This document shows, one piece after another, positions 11,664 through 26,200 of a stretch of 64,000 nt of DNA. The notes under the pieces were generated by a model that saw only the letters and a list, made by a program, of their open reading frames with translations, was not told the origin of the DNA and did not search any database. The position numbers were made by a program, and so were the translations under genes. Positions within the stretch are counted from its first letter, which is position 1. Every line of letters begins with the position of its first letter. Where the stretch lies: NCBI RefSeq assembly GCF_000002995.4, contig NW_025062476.1:5941001-6005000 (forward strand), given 5' to 3'. Source of the DNA: Brugia malayi. Taxonomy: Eukaryota > Nematoda > Chromadorea > Rhabditida > Onchocercidae.

Positions 11664-14283
11664 CAGTAAATTTAAAGGAACATGTGCAGAAACTGGATAA
11701 ACCTAGAATCAGTAATTTTCGGAGAATTTTTCAGGGGAAATTCGATATCACTAGAAAAATTCCTGAAGAAGTCACTGATTTCAATTACAAGTGTGACAAA
11801 CCTTTTCACACGAATCTAATATCGGAGTTATGACTGTGTTATCATAAGCTTTTTTTTTTTTGATTTCTCTCTCTCTCTTTCTCTAACACTTCTGATTCTC
11901 CTTTACGGTGTTTGTAACTACTACAAAAAATGAGGAAGTTTGCAAGGCAGACTATTCAAAAAATAAAAAACAGCCTTCCTTCTCAGATATGATGAAACAG
12001 AGAGACTCGACAATGAAAAGTATAGAACTACGACAGTTAATTGGATTTGCAGAAGTTTTAACAGCAATAAAAAAGGAAGGGTGAAACAAGACACGAAAGA
12101 CATGAGCTGACACTAAATTTCCAACCAAACACTTATGTGTTTTCATTTTCATTTTCATTCCATTTTCATTTTTATCTATTTCCATTACAAAACAGATTAA
12201 AAGAAAAGTTAAAATCTGCCACAATTCATCAAAATATTCTCCTGTAATTTTTATGAACCCTGTCATCTCTGTATTCTTGCTTCTTAATTTCTTTTCCCTC
12301 TTAATTCAAACAATTTCTCCAAAATATAAAAAAACTTTCTCGAGATCATCTGAAAAGTCCAGATGCAATCTAACAACACAACATACAAGACAGTCACGAA
12401 TAGTCAAATCACCTCCCACTCATATCATGAGAAACCGGTACACACAATTCTCGCATTTGTATAAACTGCTTAATGCCGAATACACCAGTTGGCTGCAGTT
12501 TCGTTTCTGGTGGGTACTTTATTTCAGATTCTTTTTAAATCTATTTCAAGGGAAAAGAATGCATTTCCATATACTTGGCGGATTAAATAATTAATCAGTG
12601 CTGTGTTGTATCCAGTATTGTTCATAAAATTAGTATCAAATTAACTATTTAATAAATCAATTTAATTAGTTACTTTACTTGTCGTTATCATTTTTCTTTG
12701 ATTATTTTTATTTTTATTTAAAAAAAGTTTTTTCTAAAATTAAAAAAAGGAACATTTTTCTCTCTATGTCTCTTTATATTTCAGGTTATTACCTTACTGA
12801 TAATTTGTTGCTGATAATTCGTATATATTTGCTGTGAATGAATGATAGCTTAAGGAGCCGACGTTTTTGTTGGCATAAATAGCGTGCCCTGCAATATCCG
12901 ATGTGACTCTGCAGAGAGTTGGGAAGAAATTTTCTGTTTTTATAATTTCATAGATCGAAAATTTTTATCAGGTAAGTTGATTTCCACCAGTTTTCTATTG
13001 CGTTGAGCTAAATATAAATTTGAAAATGGTTCAGTTGACGAGGAACGAGAAAATTGTTTGGTTCAGAAACTGGTTTAGGAATCTTTATGGTCCATCTTCA
13101 TTAACAATAGCCAATAAATATTAAAATAGGAGAGTCATTTCTTGTGCAACGAAACAAATGCATTATAAACAAGTCTGACATGAAGAACAAACATACTTTT
13201 TTCTTTTTTCACAATTACCTTTAATATTTTATGCTTGAAAATGTAGTCAAATAATGAGAAATTGTTAAAAAATGCGGTATATCAAATAGAAAGCAAACAT
13301 TTTTGTTCAATTATTTCTCACATTTTTGTTCAATTATTTCTCAAATTAAACAAATAAAGCATTGAAGGATTATTATAGGTATATGGAAGATTTTGGAGAA
13401 GTAAGCGCTGATATGCTTGTATGAAAAAACGTTGACTATGGAGTCGCACTGAAATTACCTTTGCTAACAAATTCATAAAGAATAAACATAAAGGATTTTA
13501 AACTTGTGAAATGATTGTCAATTGACTATATATTTCTCAGTGATAAAATCAATGTTTCCGAACGGGAAGCTATATAAATCCTCGAACGAGGAAACTATAT
13601 AAAAATCAATTTCCGAAATGGTGAAGGACTCAAAGTATATTATAGATATAGAGTACTATAAATTATTACCCATTTTGATGATCATTTTTGAAATAAGGTG
13701 TTTATAGCTATTGTTTATTTGCTATTCGTTTATTTCTTTTATGACTTCTGTACTAGGAATAGACTGCTATATATACCTGAATATAATTGAATTGAGAACA
13801 ATCAGGATTTAAAGTATATTTGTTTTTAAACAAATTTTTTGAAAAAATGCAGCTGAAAAAGTTAAGAAAAACAGTTGCAATTTGAAGGATTTATAAAATA
13901 ACTATTGCTTGACATGACAGTTTTTTTTTTGGTAGAAAAAACAGCGAGATAAATATATTATGTTGGAATATTTTGTGGGGATAGAGATTTTGAAGAATAT
14001 ATTTTTATATTATTATGGGTGTTTATCTAAATTTCAGCAATTATTGAGATCTTGAATTTGTTGATAGATGCAAATATCTAGACGATAATCAGCAACCATA
14101 ATCATCTTTTCTTTTCTTCAAGAAGTATGACTTTTTTTTTGCTAACTTGCTTTTAAACCTATTACATCTAAAAAGAAGCTAGTTTTCTTGCTCGAACATA
14201 GACGCTGTTGTCTGTTTTTAGTCAAAAACGTTTCTACAATTTTAGGAAACGAAATAAACAGTCGAAAATATTGCATATAAGTG
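11664..14283. promoter_or_regulatory. Divergent EFR3-Rictor upstream region
   Basis: This holds the 5' flanks of two head-to-head genes. A likely non-coding 5' exon of Rictor ends at 12971 with a strong donor (ATCAG|GTAAGTT). The sequence just before the Rictor ATG (acceptor ACAATTTTAG at ~14230-14244) is either the end of that 5' UTR intron or a spliced-leader acceptor. No core promoter element can be named with confidence. There is a CT-rich stretch near 11868-11885 and a repeated tttcatttt tract near 12140-12170. Confidence 0.45.
13298..13343 (+). repeat. Exact tandem duplication, 2 x 23 bp
   Basis: Two perfect head-to-tail copies of a 23-base unit beginning catttttgttc: 13298-13320 and 13321-13343. 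They lie in the presumed 5' UTR intron of Rictor. Confidence 0.95.
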
Positions 14284-17200
14284 ATGCGAAAGTTGTCTGA
14301 AAAAGTTACAACAGATGCAGAAATTAGTTGTTCACTTGAACGAGCTCTTAATGCTCGAGGACAAAACTTGGAAAATACTGAAAAAATTATCGATTATCTC
14401 AATAACTTGTGCACTATGCTTGCTAATGTCGAAGACCTTCATAACCGGATCGGATTCTATCACTCTCTTTGCAAAAGATATGTTTTCAACTTTCAAATTG
14501 ACACAGATTTTGAACGTTTATGGAGATGTGTGACTCAGTAGCAAGGAAATGACAGATTATTTAGCATATATATATATATATATATATATGCTAATGGTGA
14601 TAAAAGTAATCAGTTTTTGTTACAAGATTGCTAAGTATGTGTTATGGGAAGCAAGTTCGGTCCGCGCAATTACATATCGCATCTTACGGAAAGCCTCTAA
14701 GCTACCGAATGACTTGTCAGTATTGCTAAATATGCATATGGATTGCTTTGCAATAAGGTTCTATTATTGTTCCTTCATTACCGATTTAGGATGATAGTTA
14801 ATATAAAAGAAAGTAATAGAATTTAGGTGGAATTTAGATAAAATATTGGTTTGAATATTTATTGTAGTTTTGCAAAACGTTCTTTCTACTGTACTGGTTG
14901 GTTTCTCCATTTGTTTTGTATATGTGTAAACTACAAAGTGGAGCTAGGGATCTATATCTTACCGTTTATGACGGTTGCTTGCTCTAATAAAATAATGAAA
15001 TGCATGCAGAAAAATTTATTACAGATCTCTAGAGTTGGGCACTAACAACTCCGAAGAGCGCATTGAGGCTTTAAAATTATGTACAGTGATGTTAGGTTAT
15101 ATGAACGAGGAGACAAAAAGCTCAGATAATGGAATGAAGAAAATTTTTTCGAGTGCCATTTTTCCAGAAAATGTTTGCCGTGCGTTAATCTCGATTGCCA
15201 ATTGTTTCTTCTCAATTCGACATGATAGTGCGAAAATTGAAAAAAAAGAAGATGAGTGGGTTTTTCCTAGACAAATTGAAATTATGAAAATTATGCTATA
15301 TTCATTTAATATGAACGTGCTTCTGACTTTGGTAAGTTTAGTGAGAATACATGTCTTCGTTGTACACATCGATATTTTACATCTATTGTTTAGGTTATCG
15401 GCGATTGCGAAGAATGTTTAGAGAGAGAGGGAGAGGGAGAGAGAGATAATTTACTATTTTTTACTGAGATCATTGTACTTGTCATTTTGAACATAGGATA
15501 TAATCATCCTAATTTTAATAAAAAAGTAAGGAAAAAGATGAGGCATCTATTTGTTGTACTGAGATATTTATCTTTAATTCAGTTTATAGAAATTAGGTCG
15601 AGGGAGGAGTCAAAAATTTCTTAATCTGAAATCTATCAATATAAATTCAAATTACAGATTAGCATTTTCATGTTTCGCTGTGATACTTGAACAGGCTATC
15701 GTTACTCCAGATCTCATTTTGAATTCTGTTGATACAGGTACACAGATATTGTAGATTTTTGTTTATATATATATTTGATCAATAAAACGAACTAATTTGG
15801 TGCTTTGAACTTAGCGAATTTGCCATCAACACTTTTATGATTCTTTTTGTTTCTTGATTTGTCTATTAGAATATTTATAGGCTGGATTGTAGAACTTTGT
15901 ACGAATGCTGTATTTAGTGACCGTTTATCCACTTTTGTTTGTCGGATTTTGTGTATGTGGCTCGATTCACCACGACTGAGAATGCAAGCTAAATTAAGAT
16001 TGGTCTTAAATGTATGTTTTTATTGCTTATTTTAATTTGCCGACTTGTTTTAATTCTTTTATCATTTTCTAGGCCAACATTGACTTTTTTTTTACTGCCA
16101 ATTAATTATAGAAGCTATTTTTTATATGTAACTATTGCCTGCTTCCAGAGGATTTTTGCTTCGATAGTTGAAGTCGAACTTTTTGAACGAAAGGAACCAA
16201 TACATTTGTAAGTTTTTCTATTGGATTTTTTTGGCAAATTGTCTCCTAATAGTTTTGTTAGAATTTTTTAAATAATGAGGTTTGTTTAAGACTTAGATGA
16301 AAAATCATCCTGAGGACTATCACTTATATTTAGTTGTGGAAAACAGCTCAGTGTAACATATATTTCAAGCAATTTTTTCTTTTTCTTTTTTTTTTTTTTT
16401 TTTTGCTTTTTTGCTTTTTTGCTTTTTTTGCTTGACTGGAGCTTTGCGTCATTACTCATTCTTGATTAAATTGTTTCTTCGTTACTTTTAGTTTATTTTG
16501 ATGTAATTCAACTGCACTGAAATTATTTTGTTATAGGGAGCAGCACGGGCTGTCAAGTGACTCCTTCCAATTGGAAAACTTTTCACAGATATTTTTAAAT
16601 CTCTTACGCACTTGGGCTGGTCTTTTTGCATGTTCAGCGTTGGATGATCAGAAAACATCGGTTATTCCCGTATTATGGTTTGATTTTCCAACAATTTTCA
16701 TTACTGCAAACTTTTTACATTTTCTTGTCAAAAATTTCTTTTAATTTTCATGATTTAAAATTTGTGTTGCTTCCAGTAATTGCCCTTCGATATTACTGGA
16801 AGAATTTATGGAAATTTTGAATTCATTTAAACATAATATTTTTTAACACAGCACCGTTGGTATTATTTTTTGGCACCTTGTGTTTTAATTTACTTGTGAA
16901 CATTAAATATTTCAGTTTTTTGGATTACATAGGATTAAATCGACCTGCGCATGCGAATAGCTGCAAAATCCATAATTTAATCGTTGAATGTTGTTGTGAA
17001 ATTTTAGAACTTCCATATTCCAAAACGAGATTCACTGATTGGTCTCATACAACGCATTTCTACTGTATGTCTAAGGACAATCCGATAGAATTATTATATC
17101 TTTTAGATCACTTTATTGAAAGTGGTGGTGAATGGGAGAGCAGAGTACTGCTATAAAGGAATAAAAAATCATATATCATTTGGTTGCTGCTAAGAAAACA

Positions 17201-20200
17201 AATAAGCACAAAATGAGTTGTAATTATAAGAGCAAGTAAAGCACGTTGAATCAATCGCAGTTCTTAGTTTTGAAATGTTATTTATTTTTAAAAGGTATAA
17301 GGAACTGACAGTTTTGTTGTCTTCCAAACGGATAGTATGCGTGGAAGAGTAGGGAGAGAATTTCGTAGTTATAGCTGGAAGTATATGGTCCAGATCTGAT
17401 GTCCAGTACAAATATACTGGTTGTTTGATTGCATTTTAGTGACGAAAACATGTGGAGCTTAGTTATCTTGACTTATTAGTAGTATTCATGAACTAATGAA
17501 TTTGAGAAGAGCGAACAACTTGTAATGTCCGAGAAATAGTACACAATTTATCAAAGCTCTTTTTGACCGTATTAAACAGAAATTCAATTATAGCAACAAT
17601 GTATCATCCGGATGCCTACAAATGTTCTGTACGCAATGAATTTATTTTGTCAGAGCATGAAATATTACTGAAATTCGACCAAGTGAGATTTTGGAGAATC
17701 ATTTTTGTCTGATGTACTAGCAATAACAAAAGAATGCGATATGTTTCATTTCTGTTAAGTAGTTTAAATATAATAAATTCTTGCGGTACGATTAACAAAT
17801 ATTTTTAAATTATCAATTTCAAAGGTCGAAGTATATCGATATTTCAACTAATTTTTCAGCAACATGCAAATGTTAACGACTTATTAGTATCATTCCGTTC
17901 AGTTGTTGTTTACTTGCTTGTCAATGCCAATCTCGTCCAGGTGAGTGCAAAACTTGTAACAATCCGTAATAGTACGCAATGTAGATAATACCTCATTTCC
18001 TACTACTTCTTTTATTTTGCTTTTATTCTTTTTTTCTTTTGACTCTCTATGTTTTTTATTTCTCTTTTAAGAGTCACTTTTTTGAATTTGTTAGGAAGCA
18101 AATACTTAATAGAATAGTCTTTCTGTTGGATTTATTTGGACATCAGTTACACTTTTTTTAGGCTTTATCACGAATCATACTGCAAGATCCGGATGATCCA
18201 GTAGCACTTAGGGCGACCGTTTTGATGCATGATCTTTTACTCATGGTTATCTTGTTTTCCGTTTTTTTTTTTTTTTTTCAGATTTAATCTAATAAAGTTT
18301 TCGTCCTAATTTAACGAGTATTTCTAGTTCGGAGAAAAGCTAAGAAAGAGGCTTACTGTTCTAATAAAGATGAGGAAAGACAATTGTGAAATTGGTCAAA
18401 TGCTGATACCTTTGTAATTAAATGCACATTATTCTGTTCTGTTGGGTGCTTTGAATTTTTCCCAACATGATGTCTCCTTTGGTTTGTTACCTACTTCTCC
18501 AAAAGCTCTTACGGTCAATATTCTTTTCGGTTCAGGTTTTATTACAAATGCAATTTTTATATAAAATTGCATTTGGGATGTTGGTGGTGGTTATTTTTGA
18601 TTTGAGAACAAAATATGGTTTGTTTGAGATGCTTTTGTTAGCAAAGGTTTTTTAGAGTTCGACTTGTTTACCGATGGAATGGAGACATCGAGTTTTGAGT
18701 TTGTCAACACTTGTTCATAGTGCTTATGAAATAATTAGTGAATCGCATGTTTCAAAAAGATGTTCTTTGAATGATAATGATTATGGAATAGAAAAATTCA
18801 TTTTTACACATGCTGACCGAAGGTTGTTTTTCAAACTGTAATTTGGAAATAATTTCTTAAATCCTAGTTGTGGTAATAGTCAAATACAATCGCATGATAT
18901 AGAAATTGTGAAACTTTTTTATTAAATTTTTGTTAATTTCTTCGTAGTAACTCAAGCTTATCTGCTGATTGTAACCAACAATTCGTTTTATTATATATCT
19001 ATTACTACTATAATTCCAAAAATTTACCACACATTAATCTGAAATTTTAATGTTGCATGTTTTTATTACATAGTGCTATTTAGGAATGTTATCATTCTGC
19101 TCAATCGTTTGAAGATTTTGAACAGCATAGCATTAGCACAGAAAACGCAACCACTTCCAATTACCAATCTCCAGCTTTTCGTACAAAGTAGTCCAACTGC
19201 GACAAAATTGCGTAAAGCGAAGTTGTCTGAAATGAACTTTGATTATGGAGATGGAGATGCCAGTAAGATGGTCTATTCCATATTGGGAGCTATTAGAAGC
19301 TTTTCCCATTTTTCTGAAATTTTTTTTTTACAGTTTCTGTATATGCTGAGGAACAGTTTTACGTCACTCAGCCTTGCTGCGATTTAATTTGATTTTTATT
19401 ATCTCTGAGATTTAAATCTATGAGACAAATTATTTTTTGTTTTTTGGAATACTGTTTATTAAGATTATGTCGAGATTGTACTGGAGAAATTGCTGTTCAA
19501 AACTGCGGAATCTGACAGAAGGCCTTGTTGGCCCGTTGTTGATAGACTGTTCCAGCTTCTTCAGATTTACTATTGTTGCAAAGATATACCTATCAAATAT
19601 TCTAGAAAGTGTTACAGTATTTTCACAATGGTTTGTGTTTTTCTTAAACATTTTGACTATTGTTTGTAGTAATGTGGTTTAAATCATAAACAAACCAATA
19701 TCCATATTATTCGTTTTTCTTTTTCTTTTTTGAGTTTTGTTTTACGCGAGGTTTTACATGAGGCGAATATTTTTCCTTAGTTTAACCATATTTCAGAAAG
19801 TATTCCAAAGCTGAGATAACACTTTCAGGTATTCAATTTTATCACTCCAGCAAAAGGCTCGTTGATTAACTTTGATGGCGATCGTTTCGTTATCATATGT
19901 TGTTGTCGGGCGGTACATATTTCACTCTTGTTTGCTACACGAGAAGCGCAATACAAAGAACTATTAATAAATTTTATTAGTGACTTTATGTCGAATATAT
20001 CGGCGGTAATTTTTAAGTTTCTTTACAAATATTTTGTAGATTTGAATATATTCAAATGCATTGCTAAAGCAAGCATTTTGGTTAAGGCAGTGTTGAGAAA
20101 ACTTAAGACCTTTAAGGATGCATTGTTCACTGGGCCATTGTCTCCTAAGAATTTGGTGAATACAGGGGCGATATATTATTTTTCATTTATTGGTGCCATA

Positions 20201-23200
20201 TCTTCAAACAAGGAAGGAAGGCAGATGCTAGAAGCTACGCCATTGTTACAAATGTTAGTTTTTAGTTTGATAGAAGAAAGTGTTTTTTTTTAATTTCTCT
20301 TATTTAGAATTAACTATCTAATTTACTTTATCCAGGAGAAAAAAATCCTTAAATATGCAATGTATTTTTGTATAATATTTCAATCAACAATTGTAATGAA
20401 GTGTAACATCATAATTGTTCTTATGTAAATGCTTTTTCACGTTTAGTAATGCACCGTTTGTCCGCCCTTTTGCTTGTTTGCTTATTCCTTCGACGTATGT
20501 TTTGCTTTTATTGGTGACCAGGATTGGAATTAAGTTTGGTTCCACTTATCGCGCAGTTCTGTCATGATTTTTTGTAGTTCAAACTTAACTTCTTACGTGA
20601 GTTATCTTCTACCTACTGTAGAATTAATAATTTGTCGTCTCACATTTTTGTTACTAATAGCTCATTTAAATATTGCTGGATATGAGTTGCTGTTTTAGAT
20701 TCTGTGGGTTACTTGCACTCACAATTTTTCAGAGACTTCTTATCTGCAGATTAAAACTTCTTTTATTTCTTGATGATTACGGAAACACTTTTACAAATTG
20801 AGTTAAGTCTTAGATCCTGAACGTTTCCTAACAGTCACATACTTTTGAAATAGGAAATTTAAGCAAAAAAAAAAAAAAAAAAAACTCCATGTGGATTACT
20901 AATGGAAGAACTTTTATTATAAAATAAACTCCAATTGAAAAAGAGTAGCAACAATCCCGTCAAATGTTGTATTCAAGATCAGCCATTGTTGGAGTTTTAT
21001 ACTAAAAATCATGGAAAATGGACGCACATTACCGTTTATAGAGATTCGATTTCAAACCATTTTTTTAATGTTATCAAAGTAATCCTACAGGACTCGGGAA
21101 CTCCTAGCAATTCATAGGTTCATTTTGCAAAGGCATTAGTTTTCAAAGAACTAAAAAATATATTTACTCAAATTTGTCTCTTCATTTTTTTCGTTCAGAA
21201 ACTTTTTGATGCATCCTACCAAAATTCAAAAAAAAAAAAGAAAAAAACGATTTTCTTTTCCGGAAACTGACGTTATCCACAAATGTAACACAAAACAAAG
21301 GAAAATTGTGTATAATATACATAAAAAGCAGAGAATTATGGCCTTTGTGAGACATAGAAACACCGCTGTATTTGACTCAATTTTCCGAGGCATTTATATT
21401 GTTCGCTAAGCAGAACACCTTGTGGTAATCCAGCTGCTGGATTACAGTACGGCCTACAGTGCTCGTAACCAGGTTCGAATACGTGGTATGCTTCACAACA
21501 TGGTGTTGCATCTTGATATCCACTGGCACAAATCATTACATTACCAACTTTATTTAGAGGACATCGGCCTGTAAGTACTGCTAGTTGAATCTGAAATGAA
21601 ATCTGAGATGGATTTGATGAATCTTTAGTCAATAAGTTTATTAAAATATCAGATAAATTTGTTAAAATTCTAGTTGATATAAACTGCCTGTGATTTTATG
21701 AAGAAAAAAGAAGAATGTATTTATATGGATTACATAGGACTGTAGCTCGGATTGTCTTTCATTTAAAGTGAATTATGCATTTATTAAAAGCGTCACACTT
21801 TAGAAAATAAAAAATCAATCATTAAAAACAAAAATTTTTTTGATAAAGTACTGCTTCAGAGAATTCTTAGACTATCCCTCAAATAAAAGGAAGGGTAATT
21901 CTGTCAACTACATATACTACCAACTTTATCTTTTCATCGTAAAAGAAAGAAAACAAACTGTAGTTAAAGTGGCATCATAATTGCATAGTGCGGCACATCC
22001 CTCGCCCAGTTCCTGGCAGCATGCTTTAAATCTATCATTTGCCATATCTTTTGTTATGCATGGTTCCCAGTTAGGTTGTCGAGGACACTTAATTATTTAT
22101 TAGATTAGAAGAGACAAGCAATACTGTATTGTGACTTTTTATCGCTCTATAAATTGAGATTACTTGTGCGAGTATATTTGATGCATATATTTTACTCCTT
22201 CAGTTACTGATTTTATACAAATTTCATTCAGATCGTTTGGAGAAGTAGTGATTGATTACCGTGATGTTAAGTTAAATAAGATAAATAAATTGAGATTGAA
22301 AATTTTCATGAATTACCTGAGTAAGAGCAGGGGGCTGTTTTGGCTTAGTTTTGTAATACGATTCTTCAATATAATTGGTTGCTGCATCGATACTGTATTT
22401 TTGTGATGGTAGTAATGCAGGTCGTGCTATCTGCAAATACAAATTATAGACTTTTGCAAATCAACTTTCATTTATTACAGTGGAAATAAGTAAATAGATA
22501 GAATTTTATTTTGATAATCGCAAGATTAGTTATGTAGTGCATGAATAATAGTGAGATATAATAAGCAATCTGAATTAGCAACTATCACGAACATGGTTCA
22601 TGCATATATTGTTGCTTATTCCTAAATTCTGTTTTGTAGAGTCATCACCACATTTATTACAGTTTATCAGATGAAATGTCACTGTTAAGGTGATTCAAAA
22701 ATTTTCAATTGCTGGATAATGAAAATGAGGAACTTTTTGAGACAAATGGGATTGTGGAAGTGGTCTGATGGATACAGTAGGTTGTTGGTTTGTCGTATAA
22801 AAGTGTTGTTGCGGTTGCTGGACTTGCAAGTAAGGTGCCTGTCGTGGTGATTGCAGTTGTTGAGCAGGTAGTTGTGATTGACTATTAACAGGGTACATTG
22901 GAACAGCTCGCTGTTGGATTGTATAAGGTGCTGATTGGACTGTCTTTTGCTGCGGTTGTAAATAGATTTGAGGTTGAGAACCGATAGCTGCATATGGTGC
23001 AATCGCTTGTTCGGAAGCAACTATGTCGGTTCTTTGTCTTTGAGATTGAAGTAGCTGTGTTTGGGTGGCAGGTTGGGCGGGAAACTGATTCGGTAATACT
23101 TCAGTTGCTAAAGTTCGATAAAAAGGAGGCGCAAGTGTTATCTGCAAAAATAATTCATAGGAATTTAGTTTAGTCTTAATTTAATTGGAACTCCATTTTT

Positions 23201-26200
23201 TTTTTAGTGGCTTATGAAGAACATTACTTACACAAAAATACTTTTTTTGATAATTTCAGTTACGTAACTGGGAAGAATAATGTCGAAATTCAAACTGCCA
23301 TATGAGGGTATGCAAATGTGTCTTTAGCAAAAATTTCTTTTTCAAATTATCCAGTTTGTCTCTCTTGGTTCATTTTTAGTCTATTAAAGGTAAATTACTG
23401 ATTACCGGTGGAAATGTGAATGGCGGAAATGTTGGGAAGGTAACTGCTGGGAATGATGGAAATGCAGTATCAAACAAAGCAGTTTGTTGACTTGACATGG
23501 GTGGAATTCTTGGTTGAGGCTGTTGTGGCAAATACTGATAATGGTATGAGGCGAGTGGTGATTCCTGTGTTGGTAGTGGAGATATCTGAAGCATACCGCA
23601 ATCAAAAATTGAGACTGCCTTGCTGTTTTAAACATGCTCTATTTTTATTTAATCTTTTATCTGAAGCAGTATGCTCACTAATATAGCTTTTGTTCATCCT
23701 TTTATAAGATTTTTAAATCCAAACTCGCTGTATTCTGTATATATATATTATTACTGCTCTTCAGAAACGTGTTGCCTTGACATTTTCATTTAGTCTGTTA
23801 AAATGAAAATATCAATTCAGGCTGTTTAAAACAGCCTTAACTTTTAATGTGTAGTTGTTTAAATTAATGCATCATTTACTTTATTTTAGCATCTAAGATA
23901 TTTTGGGGGAGGTTTAAATTTGCGACTTACCAAGCTATATTTTGCGCCGTATGATGGATTTTGTGATGGGTGCTGTGGTAATAGCTGTTGGATATTCACA
24001 GTTCTAGCTTGAGGTCGTTGGAAAACGTTGGATGAGTCATTCATAAACTTTGGTGAATATCGTTCCTGAAGTAATAGTGTTCTGTAAAGTCAAAAGTTTT
24101 GATAGGGTAGAAACTGAAGTTATCAGTGGAACTCTGAATGGAAATATATTATTAGCAGTACTTCAGGTCTTTTGTAACTAATTTATATTACCGCACTATC
24201 TTTCTTTTTTTTCTTTCAAAATATTGCATTGGGAATTGCATTGAAGCCTCGATAAAGTTACAAAATTTAATAATTGTGGGTCTTTCAAAATTTTAATGTA
24301 AAATTTGTACAAGATGCTCAGTATACAATTATATCACCATTACAGAAGTATTTTAAAATCCGTTTTTTCCTGTAATTATCTGCAGGACTATTTAATAGTT
24401 CAGGAGTTGAGTTTCAAATATTCCGAAAGTTTAAAAAGTAATGAAGACAATAGGTATTTCTATAATGGACAATTTTCATACCGTTAAAAGTTCAGAAAAA
24501 TATTATTTCCAGTAAAAATTTATTTTATAATTATCCCGTTGAATTACAAACTAAAAAGACCGAAATTTAGTTTGTAATTCGAAACTATTTTGAAAAATTT
24601 TTCTGTAATTATGGGTAATTTCTCTAAAAATTTGATTTTTTTATCAGTTTTTATTTTTTTTGTTCCCTAAAAACACAAAAAAAACAGTGGAATTCAAGTC
24701 AAAAATGCAACATTATATTATCAACACCTGTGAAAGTACAAAGGATAAGTTATATAAGTAGAAAGTATAACTTAATATTCACTATTTAATAAAGTGATAA
24801 AGTACTGCTTAAAGAAATGTAAATTCTGCCAGTTGAGATTTCAAAGTTTATTACGAGCTCCATCAAATTTCTATTTTATAATTGGTATGGGGCATGCTTG
24901 CCTAGTGAAACAATTTGTAATAAATTTATCATAGGTATATGTCGCATGACTATTCTGTTACATGCCTGACAGTTTCCCATATAAGATGACACATACTGGT
25001 ATAGGAATTTCCTTCAAACATGGTCTACAAGTTTCGGGGCACATCGTAGCAATGAAAGTCACTCGACAGTGATGGCAGCGGGCTCGTTCACAACTTGGCA
25101 AATCTGCACCAATGTTGCAGGTAAACATCGAAATTAATACCGACAAAAGCACCAATGTCACATCCATTCGTGCACGCTATTCCTATAATTTATTCTCACA
25201 AATGAAAAATCAACAATTTGTTGATTTATCCGGTTATGATACGATTTCAGATCAAATGTGCATAAGGAAAAACAAGATTTCTTATGATTAGGCTGATTAT
25301 GTGATGATAGCGAATGACTTCTGACATAGAGAATATTGTGCTTTGATAATTGTAGCTGATAATCATGATAGAAGTTTGAAATAACGTGGCAGTTACCTTA
25401 CCGCCTTCATTATATTCAAAGATGCTATGGTTTGAATGTAATCAATCATTTAAATTAATGTAGAGCAATCTTTGAGTACACTGCTTCTTTTGTTTGCATT
25501 GTTCTATTCATAAATTAATATAGAGCAACCTGTGATTCTCTTTACAACAAGAAAATGGTCCTAAATTTATTAACATCTTTTTATTTCATTTTCATCATTT
25601 ATTAAGTGAGATAAGAAAGATTTTTCTATTATACGAATTAAAATGTTCCGTCTTCTATGGTTTACTCCGCATTTATTTTATCCTCAATGCTTTTCAACTG
25701 ATGGGCGTGCTTTCTTACCCACTTGAGAAGTACAATTTTGACCATATTTTCACATTTATCTGCTAATTAAATTACAAAAGTTGAGCCATTCGCCTTGTTC
25801 AATTTTGATAATTTATGAGTGGAGCTAGCTATTAATGATACAGAAATGATCTCGTAAAGAAAAATGAAGAATAATTACTGTCATTACAAGATAATAATAG
25901 GAAAATAAGGCATTGATCAACCACTAGTTATAGTGAGCATTTATAACCCCAAATCGTTTAGTCAATAGAAAAATAATTCAATATAAATATAACCAGTAAA
26001 AATTGTTCAAAAAGTTATCAGTGAGAATTAAAAGAAAGGAAAATTAAAGGAAATGTATTGAATTTCTTTCAAGTTCACATTTGTGAATTGTTCATCAAAT
26101 AAATCGCTTACGAATAATCAATCCATGGAACTTGGATTAAGCTTCTCTCTTTACATTATTGCTTAAAAGATACGTACCAAGATTATTGCATTATAGCCTG

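Noticed and set aside
16074..16110. Possible Rictor exon after the acceptor TTTCTAG (ANIDFFFTAN)
   Set aside because: It runs into a stop at once with no usable donor, and the flanking exons 16011 and 16149 join in phase without it.
19437..19682. 81-codon + frame in the Rictor region
   Set aside because: Does not resemble Rictor and does not fit the phase-0 junction needed before 19829; likely intronic.
23453..23686. 77-codon + frame
   Set aside because: Antisense shadow of the Pro-rich exon 23406-23585 of the DB-module gene.
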